Assembly (NCBI GenBank): GCA_964529975.1
Contig: CAZGXW010000005.1
Span: 3,798 to 67,797, forward strand
Source: JADFMN01 sp964529975
GTDB lineage: Bacteria > Armatimonadota > Fimbriimonadia > Fimbriimonadales > Fimbriimonadaceae
Direction of reading: 5' to 3'
Length of the DNA: 64,000 nucleotides
Below the pieces are notes generated by a model. The model saw only the letters and a list, made by a program, of their open reading frames with translations, did not search any database and had not been told where the DNA came from. Within the stretch, counting starts at the first letter, position 1, and every line of letters begins with the position of its first letter. The translations under genes and the position numbers were made by a program. Below, in pieces: positions 24,281 to 32,135 of the stretch.

Positions 24281-25626
24281 CGTTCGGCACCGGGCTCGAA
24301 AGTGTGCGTCTCGGTGCTCGCGTCGACCAATTCGGCGATCTGTCCCAGCGAGACCTCACCGGCTGCGACGAACTGCATCGCAAGGTTTCCAAGGACGGTT
24401 GCCTCGGTCGGGCCTGCAACCACCGTGAGCCCCGTCCCGTCCGCGATCATCTGGCACAACGCGGCACAGCGCGAGCCGCCCCCGGCCACGCGGATGCGCG
24501 TGAACTGCCGTCCGACCAGTTCGCCAAGTCCGGCCGGCTGGCTGACCATCGCCCACGCCAGGCTCCGGACCGCCATCGCCGCCCAATGCTCCTTGCGCGT
24601 CGGCGTCTTGCTCGCGTGTTCGAGCACCATCACAGGCATCGACTCCGGGTTGTAGAGATCCTTGTGGAAATAGTCGAACTGACCTTCAAAGCCGAAGTCT
24701 GCCGAGTCCAGCCAGTCTGCAACGGGCTCGGCAATGCCCATTTCGTCGTGCAAGCGGTTGATGATGTAGAAGCCAGGAATGTTCTTCAAGAACCGGATTC
24801 GCCCGTCGTGGGTGCGCTCGTTCGTCCACCCGCCGTCCTCCGCCGTGTGCGAGACGAGGGGTTTGTCGATCACCGTCCCCAGCAAGGTCCAGGTGCCGAT
24901 GTTGAGAAACACGTCGGAATCACCGAGCGTCCCCAGGCCACAGACCGCGCTCGCCGTATCGTGGCTGGCAACACTGGCGAGGTCGATCCCCTCACAGATG
25001 TTCCCCACGATGTGGCCAGGGGCCTTCGGCTGTTGCAGCGGCAAGGGCCATCCCGCGATCTCGAACGCCTCCTCACACCACTTTCCGTCTAGGCCCATGA
25101 GTTGCGTCGTCGAGCACTGTGTCGCCTCAAAGTGCATGCGCTTGCTGAGTTCGTGTCCAAAGAGGTCGGGCAAGAGTTGCCACCTCAGTTCACCCGGCCA
25201 ATCAGGGTGCTCGTTACGGCGGGCAGCGAGTTGGTAGATCGTGTTGAACGGTTGGTGCTGGATGCCGGTGAGCGAATACAGCCGTCTCCGGTTACCGACC
25301 ATCGCCTCGAACATCTGGACGTGTGAGTGGTCGCGGTACTCGACCGGGTCTTGGACGAGTTTCCCCTTTGCGTCGATGAATCCATGGTCTACGCCCCACG
25401 TGTCGATCCCGAGCGTCGACTTGGTGTACTTCTCCTTGCCGTACTTGACCGCGCGCTCGCAAAGGGCGTGCAAGGACTTGTAGTCCCACTTGCCACCGAT
25501 CGGCTCGTGTGCGATCTGCTCGACGACCTCGGAGTGGATCTTGCCCCCTTCGAGAAAGCCTCCGGCGAAGCGCGCCGAAGACGCGCCCATGTCCACTGCG
25601 ACCGCACCAAGCGGCTTCTCGGTCAC
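24277..25626 (-). CDS. rhaB: Rhamnulokinase (FGGY family)
   Basis: A 449-residue FGGY-family sugar kinase that phosphorylates L-rhamnulose to L-rhamnulose 1-phosphate. AVDMGASSARFAGG is the phosphate-1 motif, GIDTWGVDHGFID the conserved substrate segment, IGTWTLLG the phosphate-2 motif and RVAGGGSRCAALCQ the adenosine motif. STTQLMGLDGKW and the C-terminal GPTEATVLGN are rhamnulokinase-like. The neighbouring bifunctional aldolase supports rhamnulose over fuculose as substrate. The start is GTG at 25626, preceded at six bases by TAGCAT; AGGTAG could act as a weak ribosome site. Confidence 0.92.
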   Translation of the reverse strand: MTEKPLGAVAVDMGASSARFAGGFLEGGKIHSEVVEQIAHEPIGGKWDYKSLHALCERAVKYGKEKYTKSTLGIDTWGVDHGFIDAKGKLVQDPVEYRDHSHVQMFEAMVGNRRRLYSLTGIQHQPFNTIYQLAARRNEHPDWPGELRWQLLPDLFGHELSKRMHFEATQCSTTQLMGLDGKWCEEAFEIAGWPLPLQQPKAPGHIVGNICEGIDLASVASHDTASAVCGLGTLGDSDVFLNIGTWTLLGTVIDKPLVSHTAEDGGWTNERTHDGRIRFLKNIPGFYIINRLHDEMGIAEPVADWLDSADFGFEGQFDYFHKDLYNPESMPVMVLEHASKTPTRKEHWAAMAVRSLAWAMVSQPAGLGELVGRQFTRIRVAGGGSRCAALCQMIADGTGLTVVAGPTEATVLGNLAMQFVAAGEVSLGQIAELVDASTETHTFEPGAER

Positions 25627-25632
25627 GGCGAA

Positions 25633-25638
25633 ATGCTA
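25633..25638 (-). promoter_or_regulatory. Putative -10 box (TAGCAT) before rhaB
   Basis: TAGCAT ends six bases before the GTG at 25626, in the 19-base gap after the aldolase gene. It may give rhaB-lutABC a second promoter, or AGGTAG within it may be a ribosome-binding site. Confidence 0.3.
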
Positions 25639-25645
25639 CCTGGGG

Positions 25646-27712
25646 CTAGCGCACAAACCCTTCGCGGTTGCCGCCATCGACAGTGATGGTGCAGCCCGTC
25701 GTGCGAGACGACCGGGCCTCACTGGCGAGCCAGGCGATCGCCTCGGCGATGTCCACTGGCCGGACATGCTCCTTGAGCAGCGTCCTATCCTTGTAATAGT
25801 CCTCGACCTCGTCGGGCTGGATTCCGAGCGATGCGGCCGTTTGGGTGCGCCATGCGTCGTTCCAAATCCCGCTTCCTTGCACCACTGCGTCCGGGTTCAC
25901 GGCATTGCACCGGATCTTGTGCTTGGCCATGTCTGTCGCCGTACACCGCATCAAGTGGAGCTCGAACGCCTTGGCCGCAGAGTACAGCGCGGCGTTCGAA
26001 CCCACCGCCGTGCCGTTCTTGCTGCCCACCACAACGATCGAGCCGCCAGTCCCCTGCTCGATCATCAGCCGTGTGGCGTGCGCCATCGTCTGGAAATACG
26101 CGTCCACGAGGAGATCGCGCAAGAACGCGTAATCAGCGTCGCTCGTGTCTGCTACCGTGCCACGTCGGGCGTTTCCGGCGTTGACGACGCACACATCGAT
26201 ACCGCCGTAAGTCAAGACGGCGTGCTCGAACGCCTTCCTCAGTTCTGCTCGGTCGGTCACGTCACATACGAACGAGGTGACGGCCTCGCCGCCGCCCACC
26301 TGGTCGACTGCCTCGGCTAGCCTCTCGCTGTTGATGTCGAGCATCACGACGCACGCCCCGAGGGATGCGAGTTTGATCGCGGTGGCTTTGCCAATTCCCT
26401 GCGCGGCCCCCGTCACGATCGCGACTTGCCGCGACATTTCCTTCTCGGCAGGCTGGCGTCGCAGTTTCGCCTCCTCGAGCAGCCAGTACTCGATGTCAAA
26501 GGCCTCCTGCTCTGGCAGGGCGGTGTAGGTTGAGACCGTTTCCGCCCCGCGCATGACGCGGATGGCGTTGCGATAGAACTCTCCGGTCACTCTCGCTTCG
26601 GTCGGGTTCTTGCCGAGAGAGACCATGCCGACGCCTGGCACCAGCACGACGCTGGGATTGGGGTTGCGCATTGCCGGCGAGTCGGGACGCTTGCATCGGT
26701 CGTAGTACTGCTCATATCCCGCACGGAACGATTGGAGCGACGCATCGAGGTCACTGTCAGGCTCAAAGACCATTGGTCGAATCTTAGTGCGGAGAAAATG
26801 GTCAGGGCAAGATGTTCCGAGAGCAGTAAGAGCGGGCATTTTCTTGCTTGCCAGGAATTCCAGGACTTCATCGCTCGTGTCGACGTCCGCAACAAGCCGC
26901 CTTCCGAGGTGTGCCGACCGGCCGCGAAGTTTCGGGAGCAGTTCGATCAAGACTTGCTGACTGTCTTCTCGCTTGGTTTCGCGCACCGCCCCTCCGAACG
27001 CCCCGCTCGGGTCTCTCTTGTCGATGAACTCCTGTGCCACGTTGATCATGCGCAACGTGTCTGCGTAGCACTCCTCCCAGGTGTCGGCCCAATTGATAAA
27101 GCCGTGCGAGCCCATCAGCGCGCCCTTGATCCCCGGGTTGGCCTTGATCAAGTCGCGAAGCATGAGGCCCAGTTCAAACCCGGGCCGCTTCCACGGAAGG
27201 AATCCCATCTCGCCTTTCCAAATCTCCTGTGTGAGCGCGACTCCGTCCTTGCTCGCCGCGATGGCGATGACAGCGTCCGCGTGCATGTGCGACACGGCCT
27301 TGAACGGCACAAACGCGTGCAACGGCGTATCGATCGAGCAGGCTCGCGGATTGAGGTTGAACACACAGTGCTCGTACAGTCCGACAATATCGTCCTCGTG
27401 CAGACCCTCTTGCTTGCCTAGCGCCTCCAGGGCGAGGACCTTGTCTAAGTAAAGGCTTGCAAACCCGTCCTTCTTCGCTGTTCCCAGGTCGCCGCCGCTT
27501 CCCTTGACCCAGAGCACTTGCACCGGCTCGCCGGTCAAGGGGTCCGGCTGGGTCGCCTTGACAGAAGTGTTGCCGCCCCCAAAGTTTGTGATGCGGGGGT
27601 CAGAGCCCAAGAGATTGCTGGCGTATACCAGTTGGTCCGGGTCGTCAAGGTTCGCGGCGCGGGTCTTCTCCCACCTGTTGGGCAGCGTGTTCGGCTCGGA
27701 TGCGGTCGGCAT
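25646..27712 (-). CDS. Bifunctional rhamnulose-1-phosphate aldolase / lactaldehyde dehydrogenase (short-chain)
   Basis: A 688-residue two-domain enzyme. Residues about 15-420 are a class II aldolase (FGGGNTSVK, SIDTPLHAFVPF, VSHMHADAVIA, with metal-binding histidines) that splits L-rhamnulose 1-phosphate into dihydroxyacetone phosphate and L-lactaldehyde. Residues 430-688 are a short-chain dehydrogenase with the TGAAQGIGKA nucleotide loop and catalytic YSAAK, which oxidises the aldehyde to L-lactate. This matches the RhaEW/YuxG-type protein, here of normal length. TAAACT twelve bases before the ATG may be the promoter for the whole operon down to lutC. No rhamnose isomerase or mutarotase gene is in the window. 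Confidence 0.92.
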   Translation of the reverse strand: MPTASEPNTLPNRWEKTRAANLDDPDQLVYASNLLGSDPRITNFGGGNTSVKATQPDPLTGEPVQVLWVKGSGGDLGTAKKDGFASLYLDKVLALEALGKQEGLHEDDIVGLYEHCVFNLNPRACSIDTPLHAFVPFKAVSHMHADAVIAIAASKDGVALTQEIWKGEMGFLPWKRPGFELGLMLRDLIKANPGIKGALMGSHGFINWADTWEECYADTLRMINVAQEFIDKRDPSGAFGGAVRETKREDSQQVLIELLPKLRGRSAHLGRRLVADVDTSDEVLEFLASKKMPALTALGTSCPDHFLRTKIRPMVFEPDSDLDASLQSFRAGYEQYYDRCKRPDSPAMRNPNPSVVLVPGVGMVSLGKNPTEARVTGEFYRNAIRVMRGAETVSTYTALPEQEAFDIEYWLLEEAKLRRQPAEKEMSRQVAIVTGAAQGIGKATAIKLASLGACVVMLDINSERLAEAVDQVGGGEAVTSFVCDVTDRAELRKAFEHAVLTYGGIDVCVVNAGNARRGTVADTSDADYAFLRDLLVDAYFQTMAHATRLMIEQGTGGSIVVVGSKNGTAVGSNAALYSAAKAFELHLMRCTATDMAKHKIRCNAVNPDAVVQGSGIWNDAWRTQTAASLGIQPDEVEDYYKDRTLLKEHVRPVDIAEAIAWLASEARSSRTTGCTITVDGGNREGFVR

Positions 27713-27724
27713 GGCTCTGGCTGG

Positions 27725-27730
27725 AGTTTA
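27725..27730 (-). promoter_or_regulatory. Putative -10 box (TAAACT) of the rhamnose-lactate operon
   Basis: TAAACT ends twelve bases before the ATG at 27712, giving a leader of only a few bases. No Shine-Dalgarno is seen between. Confidence 0.45.
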
Positions 27731-27761
27731 CAGGGTAGAGGAAAGGAGGCCAGGCACGAAG

Positions 27762-27792
27762 AAGCCCCTGCATCCTTTGGACACAGGGGCTT
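27762..27792 (-). terminator. Rho-independent terminator after the PEP-CTERM gene
   Basis: AAGCCCCTG and CAGGGGCTT form a perfect nine-pair stem about 17 bases beyond the stop of the PEP-CTERM gene, with TTCTTC following on the minus strand. It separates that gene from the rhamnose operon. Confidence 0.7.
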
Positions 27793-27808
27793 TACCTGGA
27801 CAATCCCG

Positions 27809-28522
27809 TCAGTTCTTGCGCCTTCGGCGAAGAAGGGCGAGTGCGCCGAGTCCAAGTGCGGCGAGCGATGCCGGCTCCGGAACGGGCGCCGCCTGGTTCA
27901 TCGCGTTGGGCGTGTTGAACGCCTCGGGGAAGACCGCGGTGCCCGTGTTGCCCAGCAGCCCGTCACCGTCGAAGTCGTTTCGACGCCAGTCCGCAACCGT
28001 GTTGGTGTCCGTTCCGTTCGGAATGCGCGACGCGCCGCCCGGAGTGTTCGGGTCACCGTCGAAGTTCGGCGTCAGTACGACAGTCGAGTACCAGAAGTCG
28101 GTCGCACCTCCGTCAGACACTGCGACCGAGTCCATGATGGCGTTCCATGGCGTGAGGTCGAAGACGCCGTCGTTGTTGGTGTCCAGATCCATCCCGTCTG
28201 TGCCGGAGAACCCAGCAACCAAGAGGAGCGTGATCGAACCGTTCTCGATCTCGTTGTTTTGGAAAGGCGTCGTCCAGAACCCGCCTGCGTTCGCAGTCCC
28301 GAGTGCAAAGACGCTGTCGACGACACCGGCACCCGTCGTGTCTCCTTCGATGTGCAGGACGGTGAACCCGCTCAGGTCTGCGTTCGGCGAAGCGAAGACT
28401 TCGACAAACTCCAGGGTGTCTGTCCCTGTGTGGTTCGCAACGAATTCATTGATGACTGGTGAGACCTGCGCGTTTGCGACGGCACCCAGCACGATAGTGG
28501 CAAGCAAGAAAGTTTTCTTCAT
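27809..28522 (-). CDS. PEP-CTERM sorted exoprotein with lamin-tail-like domain
   Basis: A 237-residue secreted protein: signal peptide (MKKTFLLATIVLGAVANA), then a lamin-tail-like (LTD) beta-domain starting VINEFVANHTGTDTLEFVEV, an Asp-rich region with DTNNDGVFD and DFDGDGLLGN that could bind calcium, and a C-terminal PEP-CTERM sorting signal (VPEPASLAALGLGAL, then LLRRRRKN). Such proteins are recognised by an exosortase and usually belong to the extracellular matrix or envelope. A Shine-Dalgarno-like GAGGGA precedes the ATG. The sorting machinery (exosortase) is not in this window. The DTNNDG segments resemble dockerin-type calcium loops. Confidence 0.88.
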   Translation of the reverse strand: MKKTFLLATIVLGAVANAQVSPVINEFVANHTGTDTLEFVEVFASPNADLSGFTVLHIEGDTTGAGVVDSVFALGTANAGGFWTTPFQNNEIENGSITLLLVAGFSGTDGMDLDTNNDGVFDLTPWNAIMDSVAVSDGGATDFWYSTVVLTPNFDGDPNTPGGASRIPNGTDTNTVADWRRNDFDGDGLLGNTGTAVFPEAFNTPNAMNQAAPVPEPASLAALGLGALALLRRRRKN

Positions 28523-28574
28523 GGCAGTTCCCTCGCCATGAGTCTTACCTTGGCCCTCATCAGCCCACTGTTAC

Positions 28575-28618
28575 GCCCGGGACATCGCCCGCCGCTTTAA
28601 CCGAGCCTTAGTCCGGGC
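28575..28618 (-). other. Inverted repeat in the argD-argF / PEP-CTERM spacer
   Basis: GCCCGGGAC (28575-28583) can pair with GTCCGGGC (28611-28618), with a smaller hairpin possible inside (GCTCG with CGGGC). It lies in the 115-base spacer between the end of the argD-argF gene and the PEP-CTERM start. It could be a terminator with a long loop or a structured leader; I cannot match it to a known riboswitch. Confidence 0.3.
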
Positions 28619-28637
28619 CCCCGTACAAATACCAGGA

Positions 28638-30749
28638 TCACGCTCCCATGACCTTGCTGAGGATCGCCTTTTGGACGTGCAAGCGGTTCTCGGCCTGGTC
28701 ATAGACCGCGCTCTGCGCGCTGTCGATCACCTCGTCTGTGACCTCGAATCCCCGGTGCGCTGGCAGGCAGTGCAGGAAGATCGCGTCCTTCTCGGCCATC
28801 GCCATCACGCGGGCGTTGACTTGGTACGGCTCGAACACTTTGAGCCGGTGCTCCTGTTCGTGCTCGTCTCCCATCGAGATCCAAACGTCGGTGTACACCA
28901 CGTGGGCTCCTGCAAGGCCGTCCTCAAGGCTGCTCGTCTGACGCACACCCTCCATGTCCTCCATGCGGAAGTTCTCAGGCCCGCAAATCGTGAACGGGTG
29001 GCCAAGTTTGGTCGCGAGTTGGGCGAGCGAGCGTGCGACGTTGTTCCCGTCTCCGACGTACGCGATCCGCACCTTGTCCGTCCCAAAGCGCTCTTGGACC
29101 GTCATCATGTCCGCAAAGGCCTGGCAGGGATGCTCCATCTCCGTCAGTGCGTTGATGACTGGCACGTCGGCGTCGTCAGCCATCTGGATCAAGTCCTTGT
29201 GCCAATACAGCCTCGCGACGATCGCGCTGCACCATCGGCTCAGGTTCTTGCTGACGTCGCGGATCGACTCGCGCGAACCCATTCCGATCTCCGACTTTCC
29301 AAGGAACACGGCCTCGCCCCCGAGTTCGCGGATGGCAGTCTCGAAGGCAACCCGCGTTCGCAGACTGGGTTTCTCGAAGACGAGCGCGACCGTGCGACCC
29401 TCGACCGGAACGATGATCTTCGGCGACTCGCGTCGCTGGACTTTCATGTCGCTCGCAAGTTGGAGGATCTGCTCGCATTGCGCCGCGCTCAGCCCCTCGA
29501 TGCCGAGGAAGTCGTGCAAGGGAGCGGGGCGATCCGTGACGATCGCATGGACAGGGGCCTTGTAGTGGACTCCCAGCGCGTCAGCAAGGATAGACACCGC
29601 CCGGTCGACCTGTTGCTCGGTCACGATCAGGGGCGGCACGAACCGTATCGTCGAGTCGTCCGGGGCGTTGGCAATCAAGCCCCGTTCGAAGCACGACGCA
29701 ACGACATCCTTGGCGATCGGCTTCTCGAGCGCAGCGGCCAGCATCAATCCCTTGCCGCGTACGCTCGCCACTGGCGAACCCAGGGACAGCAGTGCAGCCC
29801 GCAGATAGCCCCCGACCCTTTCCACGTGCTCGACGAGGTGCTGGTGCTCGATCGTGTCGAGGACCGCGAGCGCGACCGCGCAGGCAAGCGGGTTGCCGCC
29901 GAGTGTCGTCCCGTGGTCGCCGGGTTCGAGGACTTCGGCCGCCGTGCCTCGCGCGAGGCATGCTCCAATCGGAATCCCGCTCCCAAGACCCTTCGCCAAG
30001 GTCATCACGTCGGGCACGACGTTGTGACGCTGGAAGTTGAACCAGGCCCCGGTCCGACCGATTCCCGTTTGCACTTCGTCGAACACTAGCAACGCGCCGT
30101 GTTCGGTCGCGAGCCTGCGCGCTTCCTGCAAGAACTCTGTCGTCAGTTCGTGGACGCCGCTCTCGCCTTGGATGGGTTCAAGAAAGATCGCCGCAGTCTT
30201 GTGCGAAGCAGCCGACTTGAGCGCAGCAACGTCGTTAGCCTCGATAAACACGAAGCCGGGAACGAGCGGCTCAAACGGCCTTTGGAACTTTCGTTGGCCC
30301 GTGGCACTTATGGCGCCGAGCGTCCGTCCGTGGAAACTCAGGTGCAGAGCCACGATCTCATAGTCACCGTCGGGCCGCTTGGCGAGCCCGTGCTTCTTGG
30401 CGATCTTGAGAGCCGTCTCGTTGGCCGTTGCTCCGCAATGCGTGAAAAACGCACGTTCCATTCCGCTCAGCCGGCAGAGTTTCTCGGCCAAGCGCGCCTG
30501 TGGAGCGGTCAAGAGAAAGTTGGACGTGTGCGTGAGTTGCTGTGCCTGCCGGGTGAGTGCGCTCACGACCGCCGGGTGGCAGTGGCCGAGCGAGCAGGTC
30601 GCGATCCCGGCCAGGAAGTCGAGGTACTCGTTCCCCCGGTTGTCCCAGAGGGTACAGCCCGAGCCTTGGACGAACAAGGCTGCCTGGCGACGGTACGTCT
30701 TCATCAGGAAGTCGTCGTCGAGAGCCTTGATTGTTTCGTACTTGACCAT
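28638..30749 (-). CDS. Fused acetylornithine aminotransferase and ornithine carbamoyltransferase (ArgD-ArgF)
   Basis: A 703-residue fusion of two arginine-synthesis enzymes. Residues 1-393 are a class III PLP aminotransferase of the ArgD type, with Lys253 (TLAKGLGSG) as the PLP lysine, Asp224 (VFDEVQTG) and the GTTLGGNPLAC segment; it makes N-acetylornithine. After a short linker (about 394-410), residues 411-703 are a complete ornithine carbamoyltransferase with SLRTR (462-466, carbamoyl phosphate), HPCQ (540-543), DVWISMGDE and HCLPAHRG (660-667), giving citrulline. The deacetylation step between them is not included. GGAGGC lies upstream of the ATG. No stop or frameshift separates the halves. 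Confidence 0.95.
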   Translation of the reverse strand: MVKYETIKALDDDFLMKTYRRQAALFVQGSGCTLWDNRGNEYLDFLAGIATCSLGHCHPAVVSALTRQAQQLTHTSNFLLTAPQARLAEKLCRLSGMERAFFTHCGATANETALKIAKKHGLAKRPDGDYEIVALHLSFHGRTLGAISATGQRKFQRPFEPLVPGFVFIEANDVAALKSAASHKTAAIFLEPIQGESGVHELTTEFLQEARRLATEHGALLVFDEVQTGIGRTGAWFNFQRHNVVPDVMTLAKGLGSGIPIGACLARGTAAEVLEPGDHGTTLGGNPLACAVALAVLDTIEHQHLVEHVERVGGYLRAALLSLGSPVASVRGKGLMLAAALEKPIAKDVVASCFERGLIANAPDDSTIRFVPPLIVTEQQVDRAVSILADALGVHYKAPVHAIVTDRPAPLHDFLGIEGLSAAQCEQILQLASDMKVQRRESPKIIVPVEGRTVALVFEKPSLRTRVAFETAIRELGGEAVFLGKSEIGMGSRESIRDVSKNLSRWCSAIVARLYWHKDLIQMADDADVPVINALTEMEHPCQAFADMMTVQERFGTDKVRIAYVGDGNNVARSLAQLATKLGHPFTICGPENFRMEDMEGVRQTSSLEDGLAGAHVVYTDVWISMGDEHEQEHRLKVFEPYQVNARVMAMAEKDAIFLHCLPAHRGFEVTDEVIDSAQSAVYDQAENRLHVQKAILSKVMGA

Positions 30750-30977
30750 AGGTTGCCTCCGAGGGGGTGCCTCCGGGAAACGGCTAACTTACCGCCGCCG
30801 GATAGTCGATTTCACCCTATTGGGCCGAAGGGGAGCCTGGAACCTGCAACCCTGGGGGGTGGTTCCTCGTCGCTACTAGTGACTCGGAGCCGGGCTACAG
30901 GTATTCTTGCCTGCGACTCGGTACAGTGCCAGCGGCCTTCGGGCTACGGGGCACAACTGAGGAGGTCTGTTACGAAC

Positions 30978-31115
30978 ATGAAGAAGATTATCGTTCTCTT
31001 GCTCGCTCTCGGCGTCGTCAGCGCCTTCGTGGCCGGTTGCTCCGGTGGAACCGACGAAGCCCCAGCGACCACCACCACAACTGGTGCTGGCGCGGGCGAA
31101 GACGGAACCGAGTAA
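30978..31115 (+). CDS. Very small threonine-rich lipoprotein
   Basis: A 45-residue lipoprotein precursor: a lysine-led signal (MKKIIVLLLALGVVSAFVAG) with the lipobox ending at Cys21, then about 25 residues rich in Thr, Gly and acidic residues (EAPATTTTTGAGAGEDGTE). The mature part is too short to fold and may simply coat or space the envelope. AGGAGG lies twelve bases before the ATG, a longer spacing than usual, which still supports expression. A hairpin follows the stop. I do not recognise a family. Confidence 0.75.
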   Translation: MKKIIVLLLALGVVSAFVAGCSGGTDEAPATTTTTGAGAGEDGTE

Positions 31116-31137
31116 GCGTCACCCTTTCGTCGCTTTT

Positions 31138-31163
31138 GAGGCCTGGTCTCCGCGCCAGGCCTC
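31138..31163. terminator. Hairpin between convergent genes
   Basis: GAGGCCTGG and CCAGGCCTC form a perfect nine-pair stem around TCTCCGCG, between the small lipoprotein and the convergent nucleotidyltransferase. Short T runs flank it, so it may serve both directions. Confidence 0.55.
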
Positions 31164-31166
31164 TCG

Positions 31167-32093
31167 TCATTTAAGGTCGCCGTACGCGATCACGTCCTGC
31201 AGGGACTCGCCCCGGACCTCGCCCCCGAGCAGACAGCCTTGGATCTGTCCCTTGACGTCGATCAACGAATCAGGCAGGACGACGGCGTCCTCGATTAGTC
31301 CACAGTGGACTCGTGCATGCGCACCGACGACCACGTGTCCACCGATCTCGCCTTCGACGATCGCCGTCGGATCGATCAACGTGCCTCCCTTGGTCAGGAA
31401 CCTGCTCGATTCCAGGAACGATGGAAGCGTCCCTGTGTCGAACCACTCGCCCTCGTAAACGCCAGCGAGCACGGTCTCGCCTCGATCGATCAAGAGTTGG
31501 ATCGCATCGGTGATCTCGTACTCGCCGCGCGCGCTTGGCTGGAGATCGGGAAGCACCGACCAGATTTGTGGCCCAAACAAGTACATCCCCGCCATCGCCA
31601 GGTTTGACTCTGGGTTCTGTGGCTTCTCAGCCAGTTTCGTGATGCGACCGTCGGTCACGTTGGCGACACCAAACCTGCGGGGATCGTCCACCGCCTTCAC
31701 GAGGTTCAGGTTTGCTGGCCCCTCCCGTTTGAACTGCTCGACGAACGGAGCGAGCGACTGGCCGTAGATCGCATCGCCTAGGTAGAGCATGAAATCGTCC
31801 CCTTCAACAAATCGCTGTGCAAACCCCACGGCGTGGGCGAGGCCCTTCGGCTCCGACTGCTTGGCGTACTCAAGGCGCATCCCAAACGCTGAACCATCGC
31901 CGAGCGCCGTTGTGACCTCTTTCTCGTTCTCGCCCACGACGACACAGACTTCATCGACCCCGCACTCTTTGAACTGGTCGAACGCGTACTCCATCGTCAT
32001 GCGGTTCGCGATGGGCAAGAGGGGCTTTGCGATGGCCTTCGTCACAGGATAGAGTCGCGTGCCTTTGCCCGCTGCGAGGACGACGCCTTTCAT
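31167..32093 (-). CDS. Sugar-phosphate nucleotidyltransferase, RmlA/glucose-1-phosphate thymidylyltransferase type
   Basis: A 308-residue nucleotidyltransferase that probably activates glucose 1-phosphate with dTTP (or UTP). The N-terminal signature LAAGKGTRLYPVTKAIAKPLLP binds the nucleotide; YLGDAIYGQ holds the conserved Asp, and EYEITDAIQ with YEGEWFDTGT are RmlA/RfbA-like. After about residue 235 a left-handed beta-helix region follows (GEIGGHVVVGAHARVHCG), as in the longer RmlA-like group. It would feed synthesis of deoxysugars for surface polysaccharide. It is isolated from other rml genes here. TAACCT lies eight bases before the ATG. Confidence 0.88.
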   Translation of the reverse strand: MKGVVLAAGKGTRLYPVTKAIAKPLLPIANRMTMEYAFDQFKECGVDEVCVVVGENEKEVTTALGDGSAFGMRLEYAKQSEPKGLAHAVGFAQRFVEGDDFMLYLGDAIYGQSLAPFVEQFKREGPANLNLVKAVDDPRRFGVANVTDGRITKLAEKPQNPESNLAMAGMYLFGPQIWSVLPDLQPSARGEYEITDAIQLLIDRGETVLAGVYEGEWFDTGTLPSFLESSRFLTKGGTLIDPTAIVEGEIGGHVVVGAHARVHCGLIEDAVVLPDSLIDVKGQIQGCLLGGEVRGESLQDVIAYGDLK

Positions 32094-32101
32094 CTCTGCT
32101 T

Positions 32102-32107
32102 AGGTTA
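32102..32107 (-). promoter_or_regulatory. Putative -10 box (TAACCT) before the RmlA-like gene
   Basis: TAACCT ends eight bases before the ATG at 32093, without a Shine-Dalgarno. It is back to back with the box of the divergent lipoprotein gene. Confidence 0.45.
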
Positions 32108-32120
32108 CTCTGGACTCCAG

Positions 32121-32126
32121 TACAAT
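32121..32126 (+). promoter_or_regulatory. Putative -10 box (TACAAT) before the lipoprotein gene
   Basis: TACAAT matches the -10 consensus at five of six and ends nine bases before the ATG at 32136, with no ribosome-binding site. Confidence 0.5.
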
Positions 32127-32135
32127 CACGGTCGT

